Assembly: GCA_000980495.1 (NCBI GenBank)
Contig: LARN01000014.1
Location: forward strand, 1 to 43,746
Direction of reading: 5' to 3'
Source of the DNA: Acinetobacter sp. N54.MGS-139
GTDB lineage: Bacteria; Pseudomonadota; Gammaproteobacteria; Burkholderiales; Burkholderiaceae_F
Length of the DNA stretch: 43,746 nt
The translations under genes were made by a program, and so were the position numbers. A model generated the notes under the pieces. It saw only the letters and a program-made list of their open reading frames with translations, was not told the origin of the DNA and did no database searches. Of this stretch, positions 16,947-25,650 are shown piece after piece. Numbering within the stretch: the stretch's first letter is position 1; the number at the start of each line of letters is the position of its first letter.

Positions 16947-17357
16947 ATAATAAAACTAAATAAAAGCAAAAAGGAGAATGACGTCATTTTGAAGAGGATC
17001 AATATTTAAAAACGAGTGATTTTTTTAGTAGTTTCCCTAGGTTGATGGCTCACTATGTAAAATTTCTTTCACATCATGGGAGAAATCATCCGTTTTTGAC
17101 CGCAGGCGCTCCAAACCCTTACAAAATCACGCTCAGAATAAGAAATAACGCAGTTTTTTGATTAATTTTTAAACTCTTTTTACCTAAATAAAGGTACAAT
17201 CTTTCCCGAAGACACGTCGCCGTCTATCTCTACGAAAGTTTTTATTAACGTTTCGATTTCCCGTTCGTCTTTCCTTTTTATTTAATCGAAAGCCGTTTTC
17301 CTAATGCTTATGGATAGAAAACTTCCCAATGACGGCAATACTTAAGAAACGCTGTTT
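16947..17357. other. Divergent intergenic region
   Basis: This 411-base A/T-rich region between two divergent genes contains no ORF worth calling. Rightward candidates for the gene at 17358 are TTGACC-18-TACAAA at 17096-17125 and a lone TACAAT at 17195-17200. Either would leave a 5' leader of 150-230 bases. I saw no clear leader structure. Confidence 0.4.
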
Positions 17358-18947
17358 ATGGAACAAAAAAGAACACGTCGAACTTTTGATCCTTCATTTA
17401 AACATCATGCAGCTCTGCGAGTTGTAGAAGGCAAAGAAAAGGCGGCTGCCGTAGCTGCCGACTTAGGCATCAATATCGTTAGCCTATACAATTGGGTGAA
17501 AGATTACGAGAAAACTAAGGCAACGGCGATCGCAAACGCTCAGTCCCAGGCTGCACAAGCAGCTGAGTCCGCTCCGACAACACAAACCCCTGTAGAAACT
17601 TCCTCTCCTATTGAATCTCCGGCTGCTGAAGCCCCGAGAAGACCTAAACTCCAATTAAAGAAACGTCCGCCGGAAACTACGGAAGCTGCGGCTCCGACAG
17701 CTGTCACTCCGGCAGCAGCTGCCCCGGCACCTGTCAGTCCTGCACCGGCCGTTTCGATGCCCGCACTGGCGCCGACTTTCAGCAACGAGCCGCGAGTCTT
17801 TAGTCCGACGCCCGAACCTACCGTTCAGGAAACTCGTTCCGCTCCGGAAGTCAAAGAGCCAGCGTTTGAAACGCCCGCTTCACATTCCGAATTTTCTTCA
17901 AACAACAGCCGACGCGAAAATTTCCAGCAGCGTGATAAAGGAAACCGCAGAAACTCTCTGTTTCAAAGAACGATGCGCGGCCGAAATGCAAGTAAGAATG
18001 AAAAGGCCCTGCACGACTCGTTTATTCAGAGCGCCGTGGACAACGCCGTAGCTTCTGCTCAGGCCAAAAAAGCACAGGAAAATAAACCCCAGCTTCCCAA
18101 ACACAACCCAAATATTTATCAGATTCCCGCCTACGACATGGAAAACGAACTTCCGGTGGATATGAACGCTAATGGTCAGGAAGCTGAAGAACCTAAATGG
18201 CCTGTCCCCTCTGCTTCTCAAGGTCGTTCTTGGAAAGTCATGCATGCTTTGGATCAGCGTCCGAATTACAAGGAAGAAAGCGCCAAATTCGGCTATGTCG
18301 ATGAATTTGATCTGCCGGCAGAAAACCTTCCTGAAGTTTGGGCAATCCTCGATCTGATGCAGAAAAACGCAGATAAGCATGCTTTCGAGGAAATGGTTCA
18401 CTCTAAAGATCTGAACGTTCCGCCCGAAGTTCTTGCAGATCCCCGCACCATGGTCGTTTCCGGACCGAATGTTCCGAACAAGCCCTGGCTTCGCAAACCT
18501 CGTTTAAATCCGATCGCGGAAGACTTCTTCCAGACGACGCCGGATTATTCCAAGAGCGTCTATGAAACCTACGGCGGCATCACGCTTCGTCTTGCTAAGA
18601 ACAGTACCGGCTCTCCGATTCTTCTCGTTGAACCTTCTCCGAACGGCGGCAAAGACGTCACCATCGATTTCTCCAAGTTTGACCGCTTCGTAGACGACTT
18701 CTACGGTGACTTCGTGCGTGACTGCAAGACGGTCATGATGAAGCAGAATCCGAAGGAATATCCGAGCTTAAATGCCTTTATTCGTATTCCTGACGAACCG
18801 ATGTGGAACCCGAAACTTTGGGCAGGCGTCCGCACCTTCAATTGGAGAGACGGAGAATCTCTCTCTGAAGCCTGGATTCGCTACGCATATGATCAAAGAA
18901 GAAACAGCCGTCATCAAAAATATTTCTATCGCACTGACCGCGAGTAA
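17358..18947 (+). CDS. Unknown protein with IS3-OrfA-like HTH, Pro/Ala linker and unknown C-terminal domain
   Basis: A 529-residue protein. Residues about 5-52 (RRTFDPSFKHHAALRVVEGKEK, then AVAADLGINIVSLYNWVKDYEK) look like the helix-turn-helix of IS3/IS911 OrfA transposases (HTH_8/HTH_Tnp_1). Residues about 55-190 form a disordered linker rich in Ala, Pro, Glu and Thr, followed by a basic Asn/Arg/Gln patch (190-225). The last about 250 residues are compact, acidic to neutral and aromatic-rich (KPWLRKPRLNPIAEDFF, FDRFVDDFYGDFVRDC, MWNPKLWAGVRTFNWRDGES) and match nothing I recognise. There is no DDE domain, no terminal repeats and no second frame, so it is not a working transposase. A domesticated DNA-binding protein is my inference. 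Codon use resembles the neighbours. Its own terminator follows. Confidence 0.8.
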   Translation: MEQKRTRRTFDPSFKHHAALRVVEGKEKAAAVAADLGINIVSLYNWVKDYEKTKATAIANAQSQAAQAAESAPTTQTPVETSSPIESPAAEAPRRPKLQLKKRPPETTEAAAPTAVTPAAAAPAPVSPAPAVSMPALAPTFSNEPRVFSPTPEPTVQETRSAPEVKEPAFETPASHSEFSSNNSRRENFQQRDKGNRRNSLFQRTMRGRNASKNEKALHDSFIQSAVDNAVASAQAKKAQENKPQLPKHNPNIYQIPAYDMENELPVDMNANGQEAEEPKWPVPSASQGRSWKVMHALDQRPNYKEESAKFGYVDEFDLPAENLPEVWAILDLMQKNADKHAFEEMVHSKDLNVPPEVLADPRTMVVSGPNVPNKPWLRKPRLNPIAEDFFQTTPDYSKSVYETYGGITLRLAKNSTGSPILLVEPSPNGGKDVTIDFSKFDRFVDDFYGDFVRDCKTVMMKQNPKEYPSLNAFIRIPDEPMWNPKLWAGVRTFNWRDGESLSEAWIRYAYDQRRNSRHQKYFYRTDRE

Positions 18948-18966
18948 TTCTTCTTAAGCATTCGAC

Positions 18967-18995
18967 AAAAATCCCGCTGCTGTGGCGGGATTTTT
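18967..18995. terminator. Bidirectional terminator
   Basis: AAAAATCCCGC and GCGGGATTTTT around a 7-base loop, placed between the convergent gene ends at 18947 and 19000. Confidence 0.92.
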
Positions 18996-18999
18996 GTTG

Positions 19000-19977
19000 T
19001 TATCGGATTGGCGTTTTCTTGACCGAAATAATTCCGGCCTTCTCTCGCCAAGCTTCTATCCACCCGGTGAGCAAAACCGTATCAGCCACTTCTACCGTTA
19101 ATTTAAACGTTCCGTCTCTTCTCTCTTCCAGCTTCTGCATCCGATTAAACGGTGTTTCTCTGAGAATCAAAGCTGTCTGACGGTTTTTAAATACCATCTC
19201 CAGCAATACCTTTTGTGCATTGCCGTAATTAAACGGACTTCTGTCAACGTACTGCTGCAGATCAAATCCCTTCGGCTCTTCAGCTATGAAAGAGGTCAGT
19301 TCAACTTTCTTTATGCGATGCAGTGCAAGGTTCCTGATCTGTGTCGTGTCTTCATAACAGCAGACTAAATACAGTCTGACATCCTGCTGAACCAGTCCCA
19401 GCGGAGATACCCGCAGCTGAACCTCTTCTTCGTTCTCACTTTTGAAATAAACGATATCGAGTTTGACTTGTTTAAATAAGCCCTCGGAAACCTTATTAAA
19501 TATCGAAGGACGGATCATCGGCGGGCAAAGCGGCAGACTTCCGCTCACAAAACGCACTTTGCTCAGCCAGCGCTTCTCCGGCGAAGAGCCCGACGCAGTG
19601 TGCATGTAGTTTTCTGCTGCATCAAAAAGATAGGACAGTGAATTGGTAAGATCGGGCGGCATTTGATAGCGCAAATGCTCTCGAGCAAGCAGAAGCAAAA
19701 GCGCTCCGTCGGCGCCAAGCCCTACACGATCCAAGTCGTTGGAATTCAAAAGACGCCGGTATCCGAAAGGCTTCGATTTGTCGTCGCACTGAACACCCAT
19801 ATCGCTTTCAGACAAAGCCTTCAAATAACGCTGCAGAGTCCGGCGGCTTAATTCAAAGCCTGCCGCCGTGAGCTGCTGATGCAGGTCTGTCGTGGAAATT
19901 TTACGGTTCAGAGGAATCCGCTTCAGAACCTCCAGGAGCATTTTTGCTTCTTGAAGAGATGAAGTGTCTCGTGCCAT
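19000..19977 (-). CDS. WYL-domain transcriptional regulator
   Basis: A 325-residue regulator. The first about 60 residues form a winged-helix DNA-binding domain (DLHQQLTAAGFELSRRTLQRYLKAL). A WYL domain follows at about 150-235 (LDIVYFKS, RVSPLGLVQQDVRLYLVC, LALHRIKKVEL), then a WCX extension at about 250-325. WYL domains bind nucleotides, nucleic acids or other small ligands and often regulate DNA-damage or defence genes; no defence genes are visible here. GGAG lies nine bases before the ATG. It follows ppk on the same strand but behind the ppk terminator, so it depends on readthrough or an internal promoter. Confidence 0.88.
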   Translation of the reverse strand: MARDTSSLQEAKMLLEVLKRIPLNRKISTTDLHQQLTAAGFELSRRTLQRYLKALSESDMGVQCDDKSKPFGYRRLLNSNDLDRVGLGADGALLLLLAREHLRYQMPPDLTNSLSYLFDAAENYMHTASGSSPEKRWLSKVRFVSGSLPLCPPMIRPSIFNKVSEGLFKQVKLDIVYFKSENEEEVQLRVSPLGLVQQDVRLYLVCCYEDTTQIRNLALHRIKKVELTSFIAEEPKGFDLQQYVDRSPFNYGNAQKVLLEMVFKNRQTALILRETPFNRMQKLEERRDGTFKLTVEVADTVLLTGWIEAWREKAGIISVKKTPIR

Positions 19978-19990
19978 GTATCTCTACTCC

Positions 19991-20026
19991 AAAAAAAGCT
20001 CCCGAGTATCAAACCGCGGGAGCTTT
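19991..20026 (-). terminator. Terminator of ppk
   Basis: Read leftward, AAAGCTCCCG and CGGGAGCTTT form a 10-bp stem with a 12-base loop and a T run. It sits between ppk and the WYL gene. Confidence 0.88.
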
Positions 20027-20046
20027 GTGGTTAACGCATCAGAAGA

Positions 20047-22362
20047 TTATTTCTTCATGAGGTTTAATTTCTTCGCAATTTCTTCCTGGCTGTCGTACAC
20101 AGGCTCATCTTTCTTAGGCTGAAGCTTGGTGTAGGAACCGTCGGAATTCATGACCCAGGCGTGGATGTTGTCCTTCAGCTGAGGAATGACGATCTGATTC
20201 ATAACGTTATTGCGCAGGTTTTCCTGCAGAAGCGGCGTCAACACTTCGATACGGCCGTTCAGATTACGCGTCATCAAGTCGGCACTGCCAAAGTACATCT
20301 CCTCATCTCCGTTGTTATGGAAGTAGTAGATGCGAGCATGTTCCAAAAGACGTCCGACGATCGAACGAACTGTGATCGTATCGGAAACGCCGGGCAAGCC
20401 GGGGCGCAGACTGCAGATACCGCGAACGATACATTCGATCTTCACACCGGCGCGGCTGGCTTCATAAAGAACCTTGACCATTTCATAGTCAACCAGCTGG
20501 TTGCACTTAATGATGATATGGCCGTTGCCGTGCTTCTTGTGCTGTTCGATTTCGCGGCGAATCAGCTTGGTGATGCCGGGACGCAGCGTGTGCGGAGACA
20601 CCAGCAGCTTGCGGTAATGGCTGACCAAACCGTAGCCGGTCATCACATTAAACAGATCTTGGACGTCATCGTTGATGTCTTTATTAGCCGTGAAGAGACC
20701 TAAGTCGGTATAGATCTTGGCAGAAGCAGCGTTGTAGTTGCCGGAACCGATGTGCGTGTAGCGCTCGAGCTTGCCTTTTTCGCGGCGGACCACGAAGCAG
20801 AGCTTGGCGTGAATCTTGAGACCGGCAAAACCGTACACAACGTTGACACCATTGCGTTCCATCTCTTCGGCCCAGTTAATGTTCTGTTCTTCGTCGAAAC
20901 GAGCTTTCAATTCGACGACAGCTGTCACCTGCTTGCCGCGGCGGCGTGCCTCAAGCAATGCCTTAGCAACAGGAGAGTCACTGCCGCAGCGATAAAGCGT
21001 CTGCTTAATTGCGACAACATTCGGATCCAGCGCGGCCTGCTTTAAGAACTCCAGCACGCAGTTGAAAGAGTCATACGGATGGTAGACAAGGATGTCGCGT
21101 TTGCGGATCTCGTCGAAGCAATTGCGGCCCGGTTCAAAAGCCTTTGGTGTCTTGGGATGATCAGCCGGATACTTCAGAGACGGGCGATCGATCTTCATCA
21201 TGCGGCCGAATTCGGAGAAGGCCAGCGGAACACGGCAGCGATAGAACTGGTTCGGATGGAGATCCAGATGTTCATACAGGAAGTCCTGAAGACGCTGCGG
21301 CATGCCCTTTTCAATTTCGACACGGACGATCGAACCGAAACGGCGCTGTTCGACATAGTCACGAACAGCAGACAGCAGATCGTCGGCTTCGTCTTCTTCA
21401 ATTTCACCGTCAGTGTTGCGGGTGATACGGAAAAGACCCTGAGACTTAACTTTGTAACCCGGGAAGAGCGTATTCAAACGGTTTCCGATCAGATCTTCGG
21501 TAAGAACGATCACGCCGTCTGTTGTAGCATAGGAAAGATCCGGCGTAACGGTGTTGTCTTTATTGGAAACAAACAGGAAACGCGGCACATTGTTCGGGCA
21601 CTTCAAGCGAGCAAAACGGTTCTTCACCGAAACACCGCTTTCTACCGCCTCAAGCTCCATCACAAAGTTCAAGCTTGTGTTGGAAATCATCGGGAACGGG
21701 CGGCCTTTGTCAACGGCCTGAGGCGTCAGAACCGGGAAAATGTCTTCGTCGAAATAGCGGTTCATTTCTTTCTTCTGAGCCGCATTCAGCGCAGAGTATT
21801 TAGCGAAACGAATGCCTTTGGTTTCGAGCTCGGGTTTGAGCGTATCAATCCAGAGATTCTCGGCCTCTTCGAGAATCTCCGTGACTTTACGGCGAATTTC
21901 GGAAAGCTGACGGGCGGGCGGCATCTTATCCGGACCGGTCGGTTCGGCTCCGCTTCTGGCCTGTCTTTGAACGTTCATCACGCGAACCATGAAGAATTCG
22001 TCGAGATTATTGTAGAAGATGGACAGGAACAGAACTCGGTTGAGCAGCGGGATCTCGGGATCCATTGCCGTTTCAAGAACCTTACGGTCGAACTCAATCC
22101 AACTGATGTCGCGGTTAATGTACAGAGAAGGATCGTCCAAAGACACTTCCTTCAAAGAGGGCTCTTTTGCAGCAGGTGCAGCAGCTTTAACAGCCGTTCG
22201 GCGTACAGCCGGTCTGCGGATGGTCGGTGCCTTAACAGTACGAGGCTTTGCCGGAGCTTTGGCAGCGGGCTTTGCTTCTGCCGGAGCAGCCGCCTTGGTC
22301 GGTTCTGCAGCAGCAGGTTTTGCGGTTGATGTTGCGTTCGGTGTCTTGTTGTCGTCAGCCAT
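20047..22362 (-). CDS. ppk1: Polyphosphate kinase 1 with Ala/Lys/Pro-rich N-terminal tail
   Basis: PPK1 makes inorganic polyphosphate from ATP, through a phosphohistidine intermediate. The protein is 771 residues. From about residue 77 it is a normal PPK1 (LYINRDISWIEFDRKVLETA; FPVLTPQAVDKGRPFPMIS; GLKIHAKLCFVVRR; RYTHIGSGNYN with a conserved active-site histidine; FGSADLMTRNLNGRIEVL). Ahead of this lie about 76 residues built almost only of Ala, Lys, Pro, Thr and Arg, like the tails of histone-H1-like bacterial proteins. Ordinary PPK1 proteins lack this, being about 690 residues. AGGAA lies 7 bases before the ATG that begins the tail, so the tail is translated. It could bind polyphosphate or DNA. 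Confidence 0.95.
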   Translation of the reverse strand: MADDNKTPNATSTAKPAAAEPTKAAAPAEAKPAAKAPAKPRTVKAPTIRRPAVRRTAVKAAAPAAKEPSLKEVSLDDPSLYINRDISWIEFDRKVLETAMDPEIPLLNRVLFLSIFYNNLDEFFMVRVMNVQRQARSGAEPTGPDKMPPARQLSEIRRKVTEILEEAENLWIDTLKPELETKGIRFAKYSALNAAQKKEMNRYFDEDIFPVLTPQAVDKGRPFPMISNTSLNFVMELEAVESGVSVKNRFARLKCPNNVPRFLFVSNKDNTVTPDLSYATTDGVIVLTEDLIGNRLNTLFPGYKVKSQGLFRITRNTDGEIEEDEADDLLSAVRDYVEQRRFGSIVRVEIEKGMPQRLQDFLYEHLDLHPNQFYRCRVPLAFSEFGRMMKIDRPSLKYPADHPKTPKAFEPGRNCFDEIRKRDILVYHPYDSFNCVLEFLKQAALDPNVVAIKQTLYRCGSDSPVAKALLEARRRGKQVTAVVELKARFDEEQNINWAEEMERNGVNVVYGFAGLKIHAKLCFVVRREKGKLERYTHIGSGNYNAASAKIYTDLGLFTANKDINDDVQDLFNVMTGYGLVSHYRKLLVSPHTLRPGITKLIRREIEQHKKHGNGHIIIKCNQLVDYEMVKVLYEASRAGVKIECIVRGICSLRPGLPGVSDTITVRSIVGRLLEHARIYYFHNNGDEEMYFGSADLMTRNLNGRIEVLTPLLQENLRNNVMNQIVIPQLKDNIHAWVMNSDGSYTKLQPKKDEPVYDSQEEIAKKLNLMKK

Positions 22363-22436
22363 GGAATCGTTCCTGATTATGTGATTTTCTGTGAAGAACT
22401 TTTTGTTTCCTCAAACGGTTAATTCTGGTTTGGGGG

Positions 22437-23489
22437 TCAATTTTTGTCAATTCTCGTTTCTTGGGATGTCGGACCTAAAGTCGCCTTTTTCTGATACTTT
22501 TCCCACAGATAAAGTACGCCGAGTCCGAAGGCGACCCATCCTGCCGCCATCAGCGTGTCCCAAATCCTCCAAATAAGGATGGAATAGTCTCCTCCGTATG
22601 CACGCATTAGCCAATCCAATACAAAAAGGATGTAGCACGTGATAAAGAAAGTCATGCAGGTGTAATTCCCGCCGACAAATACCGGAATGCCCGCAGAAGA
22701 TGCCACGATCAGCGCACCGAGCACAAGCTTATCGTCAATATGCGGAAAGATAAGGATGACTAAGAAGTAAGCGAGCAGTGTTCCGAGAATTCTTTGGACC
22801 ACACGTTTATAGCCGGCGGCCACGTTGGAATTTAATAAATAAAGCGCGGTAATTCCGACCCATCCGGGTTCGGAAAAATCAAACAGAAAAGAACAGCTCA
22901 AAGCGCATATCAGAGTAGCCGTGGAAATGACCGCGTAGGCGTAAGAGTTGCGGTTGCCGCCTTCGACGAGTTTGAGCTGAGCCATTGGTCGAAGCGACAG
23001 TTTCTCGTATCTCCAAACGAAGTGATCGAGCACGATGGCAGCCATCGCCAGGCTAAAACCGACGAAGTAGCCGACAAAAGCCATCAGATCCGGCGTGAAA
23101 TCAAAGATGGAGATGAGAAGGAAAACTAAAACGTACTTTCCCCAAAGCCACCAGAATTTCTCAGCAAAGGTCACCAGGTTCTGGCCAAAACAGACCAATG
23201 CGATGACCAGCCATTTGCCGTACTCCATGTTTTTGAGCACAACGCCGAGGAGTGCGGCACACATTACGCCGACAAAAGTTATGGCAACACCGCCCAAGCG
23301 CGAAATTAAGTCGCTTTCGGTGTCGCTTAAGAGAGCCATAAAAGCCCCCAGCGCGGCAAAACCGCCTAATTGGGGGCTATGAAAAAGGCCGGACAACAGG
23401 AGCGCCGTCGAAATCGTGATCACAAATCTTAAAGTTGCAGTCACACGCGATTTCGTTCCGATCTCTGCTCGGAGTCCGGCGCCAATCAT
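22437..23489 (-). CDS. FUSC-family membrane protein
   Basis: A 350-residue inner-membrane protein with about ten hydrophobic segments in two halves. The pattern, with a segment such as AALGAFMALLSDTE early and WVGITALYLLNSNVAAGYKRVVQRILGTLLAY in the second half, fits the FUSC family, related to the AaeB/fusaric-acid-resistance exporters but lacking their large cytoplasmic domain. The substrate is unknown. I take ATG 23489 as the start, with GGAG 7 bases upstream; the TTG at 23504 lies inside a hairpin. It follows moeB-moaD on the same strand at 52 bases and may be part of that transcript. Confidence 0.85.
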   Translation of the reverse strand: MIGAGLRAEIGTKSRVTATLRFVITISTALLLSGLFHSPQLGGFAALGAFMALLSDTESDLISRLGGVAITFVGVMCAALLGVVLKNMEYGKWLVIALVCFGQNLVTFAEKFWWLWGKYVLVFLLISIFDFTPDLMAFVGYFVGFSLAMAAIVLDHFVWRYEKLSLRPMAQLKLVEGGNRNSYAYAVISTATLICALSCSFLFDFSEPGWVGITALYLLNSNVAAGYKRVVQRILGTLLAYFLVILIFPHIDDKLVLGALIVASSAGIPVFVGGNYTCMTFFITCYILFVLDWLMRAYGGDYSILIWRIWDTLMAAGWVAFGLGVLYLWEKYQKKATLGPTSQETRIDKN

Positions 23490-23500
23490 AAGAAATCTCC

Positions 23501-23530
23501 GCAAAGAGGCTCACTCGAGAACCTCTTTGC
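23501..23530 (-). promoter_or_regulatory. Intercistronic hairpin abutting the FUSC ribosome site
   Basis: GCAAAGAGG and CCTCTTTGC form a 9-bp perfect stem with a 12-base loop between moaD and the FUSC gene. Read leftward, the stem's 3' arm touches GGAG, the FUSC ribosome site. There is no T run, so it is more likely a processing or translation-control structure than a terminator. Confidence 0.5.
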
Positions 23531-23541
23531 TTAGTTAAGAT

Positions 23542-23799
23542 TTAACCTCCGGTGACCGGCGGAAAAAATGCCACTTCATCGCCGTCTTTCAGAGGCGTCG
23601 ATTCTTTAGCCATTTCCTGGTTCACGGCAAAACGCAGACGAGGCATTTCTTCAAAAGCTGCCTTAAGTGCTGCGTCGTTTTCCGACAGGTAGTTAATCAG
23701 ATCTTCAACCGTCTTCACGTCTTCGGGCAGTTCAACCGTGTCTTCGCCTTTGAGGAGGCGTTCTTTTAAAGAAGCAAAATAAAGAACCTTTACTTTCAT
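23542..23799 (-). CDS. moaD: Molybdopterin synthase sulfur carrier subunit MoaD
   Basis: An 85-residue beta-grasp protein that carries the sulfur for molybdopterin formation as a C-terminal thiocarboxylate. It ends in the required Gly-Gly (FFPPVTGG) and begins with the usual strand (VKVLYFASLKERL). The start is four bases after the moeB stop, so the two are co-translated; MoeB is the enzyme that adenylates this terminal glycine. MoaE is not in the window. Confidence 0.94.
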   Translation of the reverse strand: MKVKVLYFASLKERLLKGEDTVELPEDVKTVEDLINYLSENDAALKAAFEEMPRLRFAVNQEMAKESTPLKDGDEVAFFPPVTGG

Positions 23800-23802
23800 C
23801 TC

Positions 23803-24552
23803 TTATTTTTCCTTTGCGCAGCAGGGACACTCGTCATCGCGTCTGTATTTCATCTGACGCCATGTCATTGTGCGGGCATCCACCATTAACAGACGGCCCG
23901 TTAAGGGCTCGCCGAACTTTCCGATAATTTTAAGAGCCTCGGCCGCCTGCATACATCCAAGCATGCCCACTAGGGGTGCAAATACGCCCTTCGTCGAAGC
24001 CTTCTCGTCCTTTCCTTCGTGATTAGGGAACAGACAGGCATAACAGGCCGACTCGGGATCTCTAAAGTCGAAGACGGTAATTTGACCATCGAACGCGACC
24101 ACGCCGGCCGTGACAAGCGGTTTTTTAAAGCGTCGGCAGACGTCATTGAAGGTATAACGGGACTCGGTATTATCCGTGCAGTCCAAAGCGACATCGCAAT
24201 CGGAAACAAGCTTCTCCAATTCTTCGAGGCTCGGCCTGTGATCTACCGGAACAATTTCAACCTCCGGGTTGATCGCTTGCAAAGCGACTTTTGCGCTTTC
24301 GGCTTTATTCAGACCTAAGCGCTCCATGTTGTGAATGACCTGACGCTGCAGATTGGTTAAATCCACCATATCGGAATCCACAATCGTGATTTTCTTTACG
24401 CCGGAAGAAGCCAGGTACAGAGAAGCCGGCGAACCCAAGCCGCCGGCGCCGATGATTAGCACTCGGCCTTGAGCAATTCTCTTTTGGCCCTCGATACCGA
24501 CCTCTTTCAAGAGTTCGTGACGGGAGTATCGGTTTTCTTGCACGTTGCTCAT
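23803..24552 (-). CDS. moeB: Molybdopterin-synthase adenylyltransferase MoeB (HesA/MoeB/ThiF family)
   Basis: MoeB activates the C-terminus of MoaD with ATP so that sulfur can be added. The 249-residue protein has the E1-like ATP site IIGAGGLGSPASLYLASSGV, VDLTNLQRQVIHN, DCTDNTESRY, and zinc-binding Cys pairs (YACLFPN and CPCC near the C-terminus). No rhodanese domain is attached, as in E. coli MoeB. AAAGG directly touches the ATG at 24552, which is too close; a GTG at codon 4 (24543) has AAAGGA 8 bases upstream and may be the true start. The neighbour MoaD supports MoeB rather than ThiF. Confidence 0.92.
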   Translation of the reverse strand: MSNVQENRYSRHELLKEVGIEGQKRIAQGRVLIIGAGGLGSPASLYLASSGVKKITIVDSDMVDLTNLQRQVIHNMERLGLNKAESAKVALQAINPEVEIVPVDHRPSLEELEKLVSDCDVALDCTDNTESRYTFNDVCRRFKKPLVTAGVVAFDGQITVFDFRDPESACYACLFPNHEGKDEKASTKGVFAPLVGMLGCMQAAEALKIIGKFGEPLTGRLLMVDARTMTWRQMKYRRDDECPCCAKEK

Positions 24553-24686
24553 CCTTTCAAAACAAAATTCGTTCTCAAGATTCTACGTATCCGAGAACAA
24601 AGATAGTTAGACGGAGTGCTCAAATTTAATCTTTCTGGGTAGATCAATCCACTCCAAGAACTATAACTACATTGTGGGAGGAAATG

Positions 24687-25583
24687 ATGAATATTCGAAC
24701 ACTCGGCGTCTTTTGCGGCATTTTGTCCGGCTTTTTTTGGGGTACGATGGATATTGCTGCTCAGTACTTATTGCACACCGTCCGCATGGCGCCGGCGCAA
24801 TTCATTTCTTTGACGATGGTCGTCACGACCGTCGCTCTTTTCGCCATTTCTATTGCTACCAAGCCGAAAGAAACCTTCCTCGCAGCCACAGACAAACGAA
24901 ACGTCTTTCAGTTCTTCTTGTTCGGTGTTTTGGTCCTCCTTACGCAGGTCAGCTTCTATGTTTGTGTGAAGTATTCCAACGCCGAAACGGCTGCGGTCAT
25001 TGCCGCAACCCGGCCTTTCTGCATCATGGGTCTTTTACTCTTTGCCGCTGTCATGCCGACGGCTTCGCAGATTCTTTGCTGCGCTCTGGCGCTCGTCGGC
25101 GTGTGTTTGATGATGACCAAAGGAGATTTCTCAACACTGTCTTTCGGCTGGCTGACGCTTTTGGTCGGCTTCGGCGCCCCGCTCTTTAGCGCCGCCTACA
25201 CCATTCAGAGTCGCTCTATTGTTCGAAAGGTCGGACCGCTCATCGCCATGACGTGGGCCATGCTTTTTACCACGATCCTCTGCAACCTCTACTATCCGTT
25301 CTGGAAAGTGAGCCTTGAATGGAATTTCTTAACGAGCCTCAGTGTCCTATGGGTCGCCATCATGGGACATATCGTGGCTTACACGCTATACATCGTCAGC
25401 GCCTCTAAGATTCTTCCGACCATTACCGGCGTGCTTGAAACCATTGAACCGCTGACTGCCATCGTACTTTCATACTTTTTCTTCTCGCAGAAGATGAATG
25501 CTTTCATGCTCGCTGGTGCAGCGATGGTGCTTGTCGCTGTCGTTATTCTCGGCTTTAGCAAGCCGCGAGAAAAAGCCAATTAA
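24687..25583 (+). CDS. EamA/DMT-family exporter
   Basis: A 298-residue inner-membrane protein with ten predicted segments in two EamA repeats, first about residues 5-140 (GILSGFFWGTMDIAAQYLL, YSNAETAAVIAATRPFCIM) and second about 150-295 (LETIEPLTAIVLSYFFF). EamA proteins export amino acids, purines or other metabolites. GGGAGG stands 5 bases before ATG 24687 and only 2 bases before ATG 24684, so the former is chosen. It is clearly related to the second EamA gene at 27091 (both have the F/CWGxM-xxAAQ start), suggesting an old duplication. Confidence 0.88.
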   Translation: MNIRTLGVFCGILSGFFWGTMDIAAQYLLHTVRMAPAQFISLTMVVTTVALFAISIATKPKETFLAATDKRNVFQFFLFGVLVLLTQVSFYVCVKYSNAETAAVIAATRPFCIMGLLLFAAVMPTASQILCCALALVGVCLMMTKGDFSTLSFGWLTLLVGFGAPLFSAAYTIQSRSIVRKVGPLIAMTWAMLFTTILCNLYYPFWKVSLEWNFLTSLSVLWVAIMGHIVAYTLYIVSASKILPTITGVLETIEPLTAIVLSYFFFSQKMNAFMLAGAAMVLVAVVILGFSKPREKAN

Positions 25584-25610
25584 GTCTCGGCAAAGCGCTT
25601 GTTGGGTTTC

Positions 25611-25616
25611 TATAAT
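25611..25616 (+). promoter_or_regulatory. Candidate -10 box upstream of the DUF486 gene
   Basis: A perfect TATAAT lies 35 bases before the DUF486 start and just after the EamA stop. The -35 is poor, so this is tentative. Confidence 0.4.
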
Positions 25617-25650
25617 CTCCAAACGCTTCGTTGATCTTTTCTTAAGTCAA

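Noticed and set aside
9071..17040. Genomic island bounded by the tRNA-Leu 3' end and TCCCTAGG near 17033
   Set aside because: Only eight bases match, no integrase is present, and the genes between look like normal chromosome.
17358..18947. Active IS3 transposase
   Set aside because: Only the small HTH resembles OrfA; there is no DDE domain, no frameshifted OrfB and no terminal repeats.
21079..22329. 416-codon open frame antisense to ppk
   Set aside because: It lies wholly within the conserved ppk gene; its residues show no family and its length follows from ppk codon bias.
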